From contig NZ_JAHHDS010000003.1 in NCBI RefSeq assembly GCF_019739195.1, forward strand, positions 1,240,001 to 1,304,000: a stretch of 64,000 bases of DNA. The letters are read 5' to 3'. A model generated the notes under the pieces. That model was not told where the DNA came from. It ran no database searches and saw only the letters and a program-made list of their open reading frames with translations. This document shows positions 49,332 through 58,367 of this stretch, piece after piece. The stretch comes from Microcella sp. (lineage in GTDB: Bacteria; Actinomycetota; Actinomycetes; Actinomycetales; Microbacteriaceae). Made by a program: the position numbers and the translations under genes. Each line of letters opens with the position of its first letter. Position 1 is the stretch's first letter.

Positions 49332-50342
49332 TTAGGATGACGCGGTGCCTATCATGCGTACGGGCTGACCCGTGCGGCACGACTCGTCGATGGCGACCAG
49401 CACCTCTGTGACGTGCACCGAAGAGTCCACGGTGACGAGCGCGGGTCGATCGTCGACGACGGCGTCGATGAAGTCATGAATCGCCATTGCCACCGAACCG
49501 GTGAGCTTGCCGTCGATGTTCGAGAGCAACTGGTTGCGGGGGTAACGAAAGGCATCGTTCGTCGCTATCTCGATCTGCTCTGTGACCCGATCGAGTCGAA
49601 TCGTGCCCTCCGTGAAAATGAGCTCGATGAACGAGTCAGTCATCGTCGGAAAGGTGTTTGGCAGGATCCAGCATGCCTCGAGGGTGATGACCCCGCCGCC
49701 CGCGAGTTTGAGCTGGGCGTGCACCGCATCGGGAGTCTCGACTCCGCGATCGCGCAGCACCCCCCACACGGCGGTGGCATACACCTCGACGACTCGATCC
49801 TGAAAGCACCAGAGCACGAGGTCGAGGTCGTGGCTCGAGAGAAAGAACGAGGGTGTTGTGCGGTCGGCCCAGTCGATCATCTCGGTGGGTACGTAGATGG
49901 TGTCGTTCTTGCGCGCGTAGGCGAGCACGGGCGCACCCAACTGGCTGTCGCGACTCAAGGCACGCGCTTGCGAGTAGGCGGGGACCCAGCGGTGGTTGAA
50001 GAGGGTGGTAGCCACGACGCCCGCATCACGAGCGGCATCGCGGATACGCCGCGCATCGTCAGCGGTCGTGGCAAGCGGCTTCTCGATGAGCACGTGCTTG
50101 CCCGCGGCCGCTGCTCGAACGGCAAGTTCGGCGTGCGCGAAGTCCGGGGTGGCGATGATGACCGCGTCGAGCTCGTCAAGCGCAAGCAGGGCGTCTGCTG
50201 TCATGACGGGCGCTTCGACAGGCAGATCAGTGGGAGTGCCGCGGCTGCCCCAGGCCAGCAATTCACTGCGGTGGTAGGCGTCGACGATCTGCGCGTGCTG
50301 ACGCGCCATGATCCCGGTTCCGATAACGCCGACCTTAAGCAC
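49332..50342 (-). CDS. Gfo/Idh/MocA family oxidoreductase
   Basis: 336 residues from the GTG at 50342, with GAAAGGG 6 bases upstream. The N-terminal Rossmann domain has VGVIGTGIMARQH; ATPDFAHAELAVRAAAAGKHVLIEKPLATT contains the EKP motif (87-89) with the catalytic Lys. The C-terminal domain carries HDLDLVLWCF. Members oxidise or epimerise sugars, inositols or their acids with NAD(P). It is the first gene of the seven-gene catabolic operon, so it probably acts on the imported sugar. An 11-bp-arm palindrome lies between its start and the divergent aminotransferase. Confidence 0.9.
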   Translation of the reverse strand: MLKVGVIGTGIMARQHAQIVDAYHRSELLAWGSRGTPTDLPVEAPVMTADALLALDELDAVIIATPDFAHAELAVRAAAAGKHVLIEKPLATTADDARRIRDAARDAGVVATTLFNHRWVPAYSQARALSRDSQLGAPVLAYARKNDTIYVPTEMIDWADRTTPSFFLSSHDLDLVLWCFQDRVVEVYATAVWGVLRDRGVETPDAVHAQLKLAGGGVITLEACWILPNTFPTMTDSFIELIFTEGTIRLDRVTEQIEIATNDAFRYPRNQLLSNIDGKLTGSVAMAIHDFIDAVVDDRPALVTVDSSVHVTEVLVAIDESCRTGQPVRMIGTASS

Positions 50343-50356
50343 GATGACCCTTTCGC

Positions 50357-50383
50357 TCGATACCTCCCAGCTGGAGGTTTCGA
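50357..50383. promoter_or_regulatory. Operator-like palindrome in the divergent control region
   Basis: TCGATACCTCC (50357-50367), five bases, GGAGGTTTCGA (50373-50383): arms match at ten of eleven positions. It lies 15 bases upstream of the oxidoreductase start, in the 209-bp divergent gap 50343-50551. A second smaller inverted repeat, GCTCGG/CCGAGC, is at 50507-50523. Either a repressor operator or an mRNA hairpin near the ribosome site. Confidence 0.55.
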
Positions 50384-50551
50384 TAACAGTAGGCGACAGT
50401 TTCGTGGCCGGGAGAGGACAAAACGTGCGCACCCCGAACCGCATCTTGCACACTGTGCCGCTGCTCTGGCCCCCGCCGGATGATGTGATTGAGGATGGGC
50501 GAAACAGCTCGGCAGCACCGAGCAGCACCCGCTTGTCTGACAGGAGCGAAC

Positions 50552-51865
50552 GTGAATGCACTGAAGTTGTCCGACTTTCCCATCGGCGCGAGCCTCGCCG
50601 CCCGCGCATCTCAGGTGCTCGCCGGCGGAGTGTCGAGCGATGCTCGCCGAGGCATGCCCCTACCCGTGTACATGAGTCACGGCAGCGGCAGCCATCTCAC
50701 CGATGTCGACGGGCACGACTATGTCGATTTTGTGCTCGGCCAGGGGCCGCTCGTGCTCGGCCACAGTGCGCCAGCGATCGTTGACGCCGTGTCGACGCAA
50801 GTCGCGCTCGGCCAAACGTACGCAGGCCAGCACGCCCTCGAAGTCGATGCGGCCGAGTTGGTTGCCGAACTCGTGCCCTGCGCCGAGCTCGTGCGCTTCA
50901 ACACGGTGGGGTCTGAAGCCGCCCTCGGCGCGTGGCGCATCGCTCGCGGCTACACGGGTCGCTCGAAGGTCTTGAAGTTCGAGGGTCACTATCACGGCTG
51001 GCTTGACCCGGCCCTCTTCAGCCTGCACCCTGCACTCGAGCTCGCGGGCCCTGCCGATACGCCGCACGTGGTGCCCGGTACTGGTGGTCAGCAGATGTCG
51101 GGAGGCTTCGATCTCGTCATCGCGCCGTGGAACGACCTGGGCGCGCTCACCTCGCTGCTCGTCAAGCACCACGACGACATCGCCGCGATCGTGCTCGAGC
51201 CGCTGCTCTGCAACACCGGATGCATCTCTCCAGCCCCCGGCTTCCTCGAGGCCGTGCGGGCATTGTGCGACGAGTACGGCATCGTGCTGATCTTCGATGA
51301 AGTCATCACGGGCTTCCGCCTCGCGCCCGGTGGCGCGCAAGAGTACTTCGGCGTCACGCCCGACCTCGCCGTCTTCGGTAAGGCGATCGCGGGCGGTATT
51401 CCTGTGGCCGCTATTGCCGGCTCAGCGAAGGTCATGGGGGTGGTCGCAGGCGGCACGGTCTCACACGCCGGCACGTTCAACAGCAACCCGGTGGGTATGG
51501 CCGCGACGGTCGCCACACTCACGCACCTACGTGATCACCGCGATGAGGTCTACTCCCACATGCAGTCGCTCGGCGGCATGTTGATGCAGGGCATCCGCGA
51601 GCGCGCTCAAGCGGCAGGGGTCGACGTGCTCGTCGACGGGCCCGGTCAGGTGTTCCAGACCTACTTCACCTCAGAGCCCGCGGTTCGCAACTACCGCGAC
51701 TTCGCCCAGACCGATCTGCCGCTCGGACGCCGCTTCCACGGCGAATTGCTGAGCCGAGGGGTCAACATCGTTCCGCGAGGCTTGTGGTTCTTGTCGGCCG
51801 CCCACAGCGTCGCCGATGTCGAGCACGCGCTCGACGCGGTCGAGCAGGCGTTCGCGGCGCTCTAG
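50552..51865 (+). CDS. Class III PLP aminotransferase (glutamate-1-semialdehyde aminomutase-like)
   Basis: 437 residues from the GTG at 50552, with CAGGAG 6 bases upstream. FEGHYHGW (143-150), the PLP phosphate region around NTVGSEAA, DEVITGFR (249-256) and VFGKAIAGG with the PLP Lys277 are the HemL-type pattern. In a catabolic island it is more likely a transaminase or aminomutase for an amino-sugar or beta-amino acid product than the heme enzyme. It diverges from the oxidoreductase operon and shares its control region. Confidence 0.85.
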   Translation: MNALKLSDFPIGASLAARASQVLAGGVSSDARRGMPLPVYMSHGSGSHLTDVDGHDYVDFVLGQGPLVLGHSAPAIVDAVSTQVALGQTYAGQHALEVDAAELVAELVPCAELVRFNTVGSEAALGAWRIARGYTGRSKVLKFEGHYHGWLDPALFSLHPALELAGPADTPHVVPGTGGQQMSGGFDLVIAPWNDLGALTSLLVKHHDDIAAIVLEPLLCNTGCISPAPGFLEAVRALCDEYGIVLIFDEVITGFRLAPGGAQEYFGVTPDLAVFGKAIAGGIPVAAIAGSAKVMGVVAGGTVSHAGTFNSNPVGMAATVATLTHLRDHRDEVYSHMQSLGGMLMQGIRERAQAAGVDVLVDGPGQVFQTYFTSEPAVRNYRDFAQTDLPLGRRFHGELLSRGVNIVPRGLWFLSAAHSVADVEHALDAVEQAFAAL

Positions 51866-51884
51866 GCACCGTCGCCCCCACCCG

Positions 51885-52232
51885 ATGCCGACGATGATGA
51901 CGGCTGATCCGAAGGATGCTCCGGCACCGCTGCCCGCGGTCTTCCGAGCCCTGGCCCACGCCGAGCGCCTGCACATCATGTCGCTCTTCGTCGCGGCCAA
52001 TGCTCACGACCCTGGCGCGTGCCTGTCAATTACGCAGGTCGCCGAGCTGGCAGAGGTCTCACGGTTTTGCGCCTCGCGTCACCTCGCGATCTTGCGTGAA
52101 GCGGGCTTTCTCACTGCACAGCGCGACGGCAACTTCGCGCTGCACGCACTCTCGCCGGTGGCCCCGGATCAAATCGACGAGTGGATCTCTCCGCTGCTCG
52201 AAACGACGGAGCGCTTGCACGCTCGGCTCTGA
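51885..52232 (+). CDS. ArsR-like winged-helix regulator
   Basis: 115 residues from the ATG at 51885 (an ATG at 51897 is possible). VFRALAHAERLHIMSLFVAAN starts the domain, and the recognition helix is ITQVAELAEVSRFCASRHLAILREAGFL. No ArsR metal-site cysteine pair is present. It begins 19 bp after the aminotransferase stop, so the two are probably one transcript, and it may sense an intermediate of the pathway. A 6-bp hairpin (52250-52265) follows. Confidence 0.8.
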   Translation: MPTMMTADPKDAPAPLPAVFRALAHAERLHIMSLFVAANAHDPGACLSITQVAELAEVSRFCASRHLAILREAGFLTAQRDGNFALHALSPVAPDQIDEWISPLLETTERLHARL

Positions 52233-52249
52233 GGCGGGGCCTCGCGACC

Positions 52250-52265
52250 GAGCGCGCAAGCGCTC
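52250..52265. terminator. Short hairpin between converging genes
   Basis: GAGCGC and GCGCTC pair around a GCAA tetraloop, 18 bases after the ArsR-like stop and just before the stop of the secreted BNR protein gene. Weak terminator candidate without a U-tract. Confidence 0.4.
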
Positions 52266-52277
52266 CTGCTGCTCTCG

Positions 52278-53639
52278 TTAGTCGACCTCCACCGTCGTGA
52301 AGAGCAGGCTTGTGTAGGGCGAGCTCGTGCCGCTCGCCGACGCCGCCATGATCATCGAAAACACTTCCGACCCCTGGGAGTGGAAGGTGCCTGACTCAGG
52401 GCGCAACAGGTTCGGCGAGTAGATGTCACCGAAGCCCGAGATGTCGAACGACTCGTCGGTCCAGCCGCCGCCCGAATTGTCGCGCAGCATGACCAGGTCG
52501 TTGCTCATTCCGGCGAACTCGTGGCCGAACACGAACTTCTCACCGGTTCCGACGCCCGCTATTTGCGAGTGGTTGTCGTACGGCCCCAAGTCGGTCGGGC
52601 TGCCCGTGAGCGTAACGCTGCCGGCTGATCCCTTCCAGTAGTACAGGTGCGGTTCGTCGTTCGTCAGCGTGAAGTAGAGAACATGCGGCACGTTGTTCGA
52701 GTCGATGACAAGGTCAGCGGCATCACACCAGTTCTCGTCGTCGGGCGACGGACACGAGGCCACCATGAACGCGCTCCACGTGGCTCCGCCGTCGGCGCTG
52801 CGCCAGAGCTGGACACCAAAGTTCGAGGTGCTCGAGATGCCGACGTAGTTCTGGGTGAAGAGCATCCACACCTCACCGGCACTTGTTCCGGGCCGCACTC
52901 GTGGATAGAGGTAGGCCTCTTGTGGGCTCGAACCGGGGGTTGCGATCGAACTGGTCGTCTCGGTGTTGTTCCACGTGTCGAAAGTGCTGAACTTCAGGCC
53001 CCATCCGTTCACCGAGTACGCGTGGTAGATGTATCGACGGTTGGGGTCGATCGCGAGGCCACCATAATATCGTTCGGCCGTCGTCGTTCTGATGGAGTGA
53101 TCGTTCCAACTCGAGAAGTTGAACGAGCCGTCACCGAGCTTCGAGGTGAACTGCAAGCGCTGCAGGTAGACGTACTGATTCGAGCCGCCCGAGAGCGTGG
53201 TGACACCGGGGTAGCACTCGCCCCCGGTGAAGCACGGCACATACAGCCAGAGACGGTTGCCTGAATCGAGAATCAGTCCGGGCGCTTGATAGACGCGTGA
53301 ACCGAGTGTCTGCGCAAGGGTCCAAGTCTCACCATCGCTCGACTTCCAGATGCGCGCGAGCCAGGGGTACGACGTGCCGCTGCCGTCCAACGTGACTGTG
53401 TAGTACCAGCTGCCGTCGTAGACGATCTTCGGCGTTTGCGGGCCCCACGTTGGGGTCACATTCGTGGACCCGATCGTAGAACTGATTGTGTCGGTGGTCT
53501 CGACCGACGCCGCGTGCGCGGCTGACGGAGAGATCGTCACTGCCAGGGCAATCGCGGCGACCAGCGCCTGTGCCCGGAGCAGTACGACTGCCACGCGTCG
53601 GCGCATCGGCCGAGGGTGACGCTCGATCACACACTTCAT
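52278..53639 (-). CDS. Secreted BNR/Asp-box propeller protein
   Basis: 453 residues from the ATG at 53639, chosen because GAGGAA is 5 bases upstream (an ATG at 53651 overlaps that site). The Sec signal ends in PSAAHA (cleavage after residue 43). The mature part is a beta-propeller with Asp boxes WKSSDGETWT and WRSADGGATWS and the repeated YGGLAIDPNRRYIYHAY-type strands. Such folds occur in sialidases and in several polysaccharide lyases (PL24/PL25-type). No catalytic residues can be named with confidence. It probably acts outside the cell on the polymer whose fragments the ABC importer takes up. Confidence 0.7.
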   Translation of the reverse strand: MKCVIERHPRPMRRRVAVVLLRAQALVAAIALAVTISPSAAHAASVETTDTISSTIGSTNVTPTWGPQTPKIVYDGSWYYTVTLDGSGTSYPWLARIWKSSDGETWTLAQTLGSRVYQAPGLILDSGNRLWLYVPCFTGGECYPGVTTLSGGSNQYVYLQRLQFTSKLGDGSFNFSSWNDHSIRTTTAERYYGGLAIDPNRRYIYHAYSVNGWGLKFSTFDTWNNTETTSSIATPGSSPQEAYLYPRVRPGTSAGEVWMLFTQNYVGISSTSNFGVQLWRSADGGATWSAFMVASCPSPDDENWCDAADLVIDSNNVPHVLYFTLTNDEPHLYYWKGSAGSVTLTGSPTDLGPYDNHSQIAGVGTGEKFVFGHEFAGMSNDLVMLRDNSGGGWTDESFDISGFGDIYSPNLLRPESGTFHSQGSEVFSMIMAASASGTSSPYTSLLFTTVEVD

Positions 53640-53819
53640 TGTGTTCCTCATGGTTTCAGCGTCCCACCGAACTTCTCAGTCGCGACGGGCGAATTCCTGC
53701 CTACTGTGCCCGAGAACTTGCGAGGCCCAGTTTGCGCAATCATCTCCCGACTACGCTCGCGCTCGTGAAGCACATTCCTCGGGACAAAAGGCCGAAGTTC
53801 CCGCCTGTCGCCAAGAGCC

Positions 53820-54983
53820 ATGAACCGTGACCTGAACGACATCCGCGCGATGATCGCGTCGTCTTGCCGTCGCGAGGAGCGGCACCTCCGCGAATTGAGT
53901 CTGAGCATTCACCGGGAGCCAGAACTCGCCTTCCAAGAACGTCGGGCGTCCGGGTTGATTGCTGACTATCTCGAGCAACGCGGCTGGCACGTCGAACGGG
54001 GTTGGCTCGGCCTGGAAACGGCGCTGCGCGCAAGTGTTGGAGAGGGTAGACACATCGCCCTCTGCGCAGAATATGACGCACTCCCAGAGATCGGGCACGG
54101 ATGCGGCCACCACCTGATCGCGGCGATGAGCATAGGCGCTGCTATCGCGCTAGGAGAGCTTGCGAGCGAGCTCGGTGTGCGTGTGTCATTGTTTGGCACT
54201 CCGGCCGAAGAGCATGGGGGCGGCAAGATTGCGCTGCTCGACCGTGGAGCGTGGGATGACGTCGACGTCACGGGACTGGTGCACCCATGGGCAGCACCAT
54301 ACGATCGATCAGCAGAGTACGTAATGATGTCTGCGGTGGCTCGGTGGTCTGTCGAGTTCCGCGGGCGGTCCAGTCATGCTGCGGCGAGCCCTGAAGAAGG
54401 CGTGAACGCTTCCGATGCGGCCACCATTGCTTCGGTCGCATTCGGCTTGCTTCGCCAGCAGACCGGGCCCGACGTGCGGTTCAACGCGAACGTGGTGAGT
54501 GTCGGCACTGAGTCGAACATCATTCCCGACCGTTCTCACATGACTGTCGAGGCCCGTTCTGTGAGCGGCGTGCAGCTCTCTGCCCTGCAATCGCGATTGC
54601 GCGCTTGCTTGGAGGGAGCCGCGATCGCCACCGGATGCTCGCTAGCCGTGGAGGATGCCGAAGTTCCCTACCGCGAGCTGCGTCAGGATCCGATTCTCGC
54701 GCAGTTCTGGGATGCCGAGCTCTCGCACCTCGGCCGCGACGTCCGCGCCGAGCAGCACCCGGGCGGTTCGACCGACATGGGTGACGTCTCGCATACCGTT
54801 CGTACACTCCATGCGTACCTAGCGATTCCTGGCGATGTCGTCGTCTCGCATACTGCGGACTTCGCACAGCACTCGGCGAGCGAGGTGGCCCTTGAGACCA
54901 TGATTCTCGGTGCCCAGGTGCTCGCCTCGACGTTCGCGGCAGACGCACTGCACCACCGCACACTGCAGGCGGGGCAATCATGA
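53820..54983 (+). CDS. M20 family metallopeptidase/amidohydrolase (AbgB/ACY1L2-like)
   Basis: 387 residues. EYDALPEIGHGCGHH (84-98) holds the first metal ligands, GTPAEEHGGG (127-135) the catalytic Glu pair, His155 a further ligand, and HSASEVALETM at the C-terminus the last. The dimerisation domain lies between (SAEYVMMSAVARWSVEFRGRSSHAA). The closest named relatives are p-aminobenzoyl-glutamate hydrolase subunits and ACY1L2, which cut amide bonds of N-acyl or dipeptide-like compounds. Its stop overlaps the start of the serine ammonia-lyase gene (ATGA), so the amide product may contain serine. Confidence 0.87.
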   Translation: MNRDLNDIRAMIASSCRREERHLRELSLSIHREPELAFQERRASGLIADYLEQRGWHVERGWLGLETALRASVGEGRHIALCAEYDALPEIGHGCGHHLIAAMSIGAAIALGELASELGVRVSLFGTPAEEHGGGKIALLDRGAWDDVDVTGLVHPWAAPYDRSAEYVMMSAVARWSVEFRGRSSHAAASPEEGVNASDAATIASVAFGLLRQQTGPDVRFNANVVSVGTESNIIPDRSHMTVEARSVSGVQLSALQSRLRACLEGAAIATGCSLAVEDAEVPYRELRQDPILAQFWDAELSHLGRDVRAEQHPGGSTDMGDVSHTVRTLHAYLAIPGDVVVSHTADFAQHSASEVALETMILGAQVLASTFAADALHHRTLQAGQS

Positions 54984-56341
54984 GCCCGGCTGGCGATTAC
55001 ACGTCAGCGCTCGACTTGTTCTCGATCGGCATCGGACCATCCAGCTCTCACACTGTCGGCCCGATGCGCGCTGCCCGGAGCTTTCGCAGCGAGCTAGAAC
55101 TCCATGGTCTACTTCGAACCTCGATTACCATCGAGTGCACGCTCGGCGGCTCGCTCGGCGCGACGGGCGTCGGGCACGGCACACCCGCTGCCGTGCTGGC
55201 CGGCCTGGATGGACTCGAACCCGAAACGTGCGATCCCGAGGCCCTGGTCGCACGGTGGGAGTGCCTCGCAGACGATCCAACGTCTCCTCTACAGGGTGGC
55301 GGAGCGCTCATCGGTCGGAGCAGCATCCGTCTTGAGCCGGCATGGCGCCACCCTGAACACCCGAACTGCATGCGGCTCACCGCCCGAGATGGCTCGACAG
55401 TCGTGCATGAGCGGGTATTTCTGTCAGTAGGTGGCGGCTTCATCAGGGAAGCGGGAACCACAACCTCCACTTCGGTTGAGACGGCGGTCGTGTTCCCGAT
55501 GAGGTGCTTCGACGACGTGCTGTCGCACGCAGCACAGAGAGGCCTGACCATCACGCAGCTCGCCATGGCCAATGAAGTGGCACGAGGCCTCAGTCCCTCC
55601 GAAGTAGATGCCGCACTCGCGTCGATTTGGAACGCAATGGATGCGTCGATCGAACGTGGACTCGCTACCAGTGGGGTGCTGCCCGGTCGCCTGAAAGTTC
55701 CCCGCAGGGCGGCCGACGCTCGTGCCGTACTTGACGAACGCGCCGCGCTCGACTCGGAGGAGTGGCTCACGGTCTATGCAATGGCCGTGAACGAGGAGAA
55801 CGCTGCCGGCTCTCGAGTCGTCACGGCTCCGACGAACGGTGCAGCCGGTATCGTGCCGGCCGTGCTCAAGGACGTGCAGCGAAGGTGGGGGCCGCTGGCG
55901 CCGGAATCCGTTCGAACCTACCTGCTGACTGCGACGGTGGTGGGGCACGTCATCAAGCGCAACGCCTCGATCTCTGGTGCCGAAGTGGGGTGTCAGGGAG
56001 AAGTCGGGTCGGCATGTGCCATGGCGGCTGCTGGACTCACTAGCTTGCACGGAGGCACACCCGAGCAGGTCGAGAATGCAGCCGAGATCGCGCTGGAGCA
56101 CCATCTTGGGCTCACGTGTGACCCAGTGGGCGGCCTCGTGCAGATTCCGTGCATCGAGCGCAATGGAATAGCCGCCGCGACCGCGCGAACCGCGTCACGG
56201 CTTGCCTTGCTCGGCAACGGTGGCCATTCTGTAAGCCTCGACGTGGCAATTGAGACGCTTCGATCGACTGGCGCCGATATGAGCCACCGCTACAAGGAGA
56301 CGAGCCTTGCCGGTCTCGCCGTCAACGTGGTCGAGTGCTGA
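54980..56341 (+). CDS. sdaA: L-serine ammonia-lyase (iron-sulfur type, single chain)
   Basis: 453 residues. The beta domain opens with [22 protein letters not shown] (residues 14-35), and the alpha domain has [17 protein letters not shown] (near 337-353) and [18 protein letters not shown] (near 378-395), which carry the cysteines of the [4Fe-4S] cluster. It deaminates L-serine to pyruvate. It is translationally coupled to the M20 enzyme. By eye the codon use in this pair is less GC-biased than in the flanking genes, and the next gene is ordinary chromosome, so this is the right end of the island. Confidence 0.95.
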   Translation: MSPAGDYTSALDLFSIGIGPSSSHTVGPMRAARSFRSELELHGLLRTSITIECTLGGSLGATGVGHGTPAAVLAGLDGLEPETCDPEALVARWECLADDPTSPLQGGGALIGRSSIRLEPAWRHPEHPNCMRLTARDGSTVVHERVFLSVGGGFIREAGTTTSTSVETAVVFPMRCFDDVLSHAAQRGLTITQLAMANEVARGLSPSEVDAALASIWNAMDASIERGLATSGVLPGRLKVPRRAADARAVLDERAALDSEEWLTVYAMAVNEENAAGSRVVTAPTNGAAGIVPAVLKDVQRRWGPLAPESVRTYLLTATVVGHVIKRNASISGAEVGCQGEVGSACAMAAAGLTSLHGGTPEQVENAAEIALEHHLGLTCDPVGGLVQIPCIERNGIAAATARTASRLALLGNGGHSVSLDVAIETLRSTGADMSHRYKETSLAGLAVNVVEC

Positions 56342-56360
56342 CTTTCGCGAACGGGGGAGG

Positions 56361-56846
56361 TCAGTCGCTGTGCTTCCAGGGGAGCCGCTTCGTGACGGCC
56401 TCGCCTACGTCGTGCAACTTCTCTTGCGCCCCGTGAATGACCGACTGCGCGCGGTGCGAGGCGTCGGCGGCAACCCGCCCGACAGTGCTGCCCGCGGTCG
56501 TCACCTCGGTGCCGGCCCACGCCGCGAAGACGGGCGACTGAGTGTCATCGTTCGGGTCGAACCCGGCGCTCAGGAAAGAGATGACCCAGTCTTCGACCTC
56601 TTCGAGCGGGCCTGCGTCGACCGCGTAGTAGCGGTGCTGGCCCTCTTCGCGCACGGTCACCAGCCCGTGGTCGCGCAGCACCTTGAGGTGCTTCGACACG
56701 GTGGGCTGCGTCGCGTCCATGCGCTCGACGAGCTCACCCACGCTGAGTTCGCCAGCGCCGGTATCGTCTCTGAGCGAAGCATCGAGCAGGTGCTGCAGCA
56801 GTTCGCGTCGCGTAGCGTCGGCGATCACGTCGAAGATGTCGGCCAT
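56361..56846 (-). CDS. ArsR/SmtB-type transcriptional regulator with C-terminal extension
   Basis: 161 residues. The winged helix is at the N-terminus: IFDVIADATRRELLQHLLD, then SVGELVERMDATQPTVSKHLKVLRDHGLVTVREEGQHRYY. A 70-residue extension follows (ASHRAQSVIHGAQEKLHDVGEAVTKRLPWK), a possible amphipathic helix. No metal-binding cysteine motif (ELCVCDL) is visible, so it is not an arsenic sensor. It diverges from the TrkH gene (69 bp between starts) and may control it. Confidence 0.87.
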   Translation of the reverse strand: MADIFDVIADATRRELLQHLLDASLRDDTGAGELSVGELVERMDATQPTVSKHLKVLRDHGLVTVREEGQHRYYAVDAGPLEEVEDWVISFLSAGFDPNDDTQSPVFAAWAGTEVTTAGSTVGRVAADASHRAQSVIHGAQEKLHDVGEAVTKRLPWKHSD

Positions 56847-56915
56847 GACACCAGGCTAGTCAGCCTCGGCCGGGAGTACCATGACACGCGGTCTGCGGGC
56901 CGGTGAGGAGCGTCG

Positions 56916-58367
56916 ATGGCTACGAGCAATCGCATTCGCGGCAACCGTCGCGAAGAGGCGACGAGCCCGCTTGCGCGAGGGTGGAAGTCGCTCGCCGAAG
57001 CGGCCACCGCCTCGCCGGCGCGCTTTGCGATCCTCGTGTTCACGGGGCTCATCATCATCACGACCGTGCTGCTGACGTTGCCCATCGCACGCGCGGGCGA
57101 AGCCTCGAGCACCCCCCTCGCCGATGCCGTCTTCACCGCCGTCTCCGCCATCTGCGTGACAGGCCTCGTCACGGTCGACATGTCGACCTACTGGTCGCCC
57201 TTCGGCAACGTCGTCATCATTCTCGCGATGCAGATCGGCGGCATCGGCGTGCTGACCATGGCGAGCATCCTCGGCCTCGTGGTCGCCCGCCGCATCGGGC
57301 TGCGGGCCAGGCTCATCGCGGCGAGCGACACCAACCCGGCCCGAGGTCATGCGGGCCCTGTCTCTGAGTCGCAGGCCGTACGGCTCGGCGAGATCGGCTC
57401 GCTGCTCGCGACCGTCGCGCTCAGCGCCATCATCATCGAGCTCGCCATCACCGCGCTCGTCGTGCCCCGCCTGCTGCTCATGGGCTTCGACGTGTGGACG
57501 GCCCTGTGGCAAGGCTTCTACATCTCGCTCTCGGCCTTCACCAACACGGGCTTCGTGCCCTTCGCCGACGGCATGGAGCAGTTCGCCTCCGACCCGTGGA
57601 TGCTCTCGGTGCTCGCCATCGCCGTGTTTCTGGGCGCCATCGGGTTTCCGGTCATCTTCGCGCTCGCTCGCTGGGCGCGGTCGCGGGCCCGGCTGAGCAT
57701 CCACGCCCGCATCACGCTCGTCACCACGCTCATTCTCATTGTGCTCGGAGCGATCGCGATTCTTCTGCTTGAGTGGGCGAACACGGCGACGCTCGGCGGG
57801 CAAGACGGTGCCGTGCGACCGATGACCGCCGTCTTCACGTCGATCATGACGCGCTCGGGCGGGCTGAGCACCATCGACATCGGCGCCATGAACGGCTCAA
57901 CGTTGCTCGTGCTCGACATGCTCATGTTCGTCGGCGGCGGCTCGGCCTCGACCGCTGGCGGCATCAAGGTCACAACGCTCGCCGTGCTGTTCTTCGCGGC
58001 CGTCGCCGAAGCGCGCGGCGTCGACGACATGGAAGCCTTCGATCGCCGTATTCCGAACGACGTGCTGCGTCTCGCCGTGAGCATCGTGCTGTGGGGCGCG
58101 ACGATCGTGGCGATCTCGACTGTGACCATCCTGCACATCACCAAGGCCCCACTCGATTACGTGCTGTTCGATGTCATCTCGGCCTTTGCCACCTGCGGGC
58201 TCTCGACCGGCCTGACGAGCAACGACTTGCCCGATTCGGCGAAGTACGTGCTCGCAGCCACGATGTGGGCAGGGCGCGTTGGTACAGTGACCCTCGCCGC
58301 GGCCTTGGCCGCGAGTCAGAAGCGACAACTGTTCCGCAGAGCAGAAGAGAGGCCCATCGTTGGTTGA
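56916..58367 (+). CDS. TrkH/KtrB-type potassium uptake membrane subunit
   Basis: 483 residues, eight transmembrane helices and four pore loops. The four filter regions are SAICVTGLVTVD, SAFTNTGFVPF, MTRSGGLSTIDI and SAFATCGLSTGLT, each with the conserved Gly. It forms the K+-conducting pore at the membrane and is driven by the cytoplasmic RCK subunit encoded next (8-base overlap). The short N-terminus and single-domain layout fit KtrB rather than proteobacterial TrkH. Confidence 0.95.
   Translation: MATSNRIRGNRREEATSPLARGWKSLAEAATASPARFAILVFTGLIIITTVLLTLPIARAGEASSTPLADAVFTAVSAICVTGLVTVDMSTYWSPFGNVVIILAMQIGGIGVLTMASILGLVVARRIGLRARLIAASDTNPARGHAGPVSESQAVRLGEIGSLLATVALSAIIIELAITALVVPRLLLMGFDVWTALWQGFYISLSAFTNTGFVPFADGMEQFASDPWMLSVLAIAVFLGAIGFPVIFALARWARSRARLSIHARITLVTTLILIVLGAIAILLLEWANTATLGGQDGAVRPMTAVFTSIMTRSGGLSTIDIGAMNGSTLLVLDMLMFVGGGSASTAGGIKVTTLAVLFFAAVAEARGVDDMEAFDRRIPNDVLRLAVSIVLWGATIVAISTVTILHITKAPLDYVLFDVISAFATCGLSTGLTSNDLPDSAKYVLAATMWAGRVGTVTLAAALAASQKRQLFRRAEERPIVG

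Noticed and set aside
38239-56360. Integrative element or prophage carrying the catabolic island
   Set aside because: No integrase, transposase, tRNA edge or direct terminal repeats were found, so transfer is only suggested by composition.
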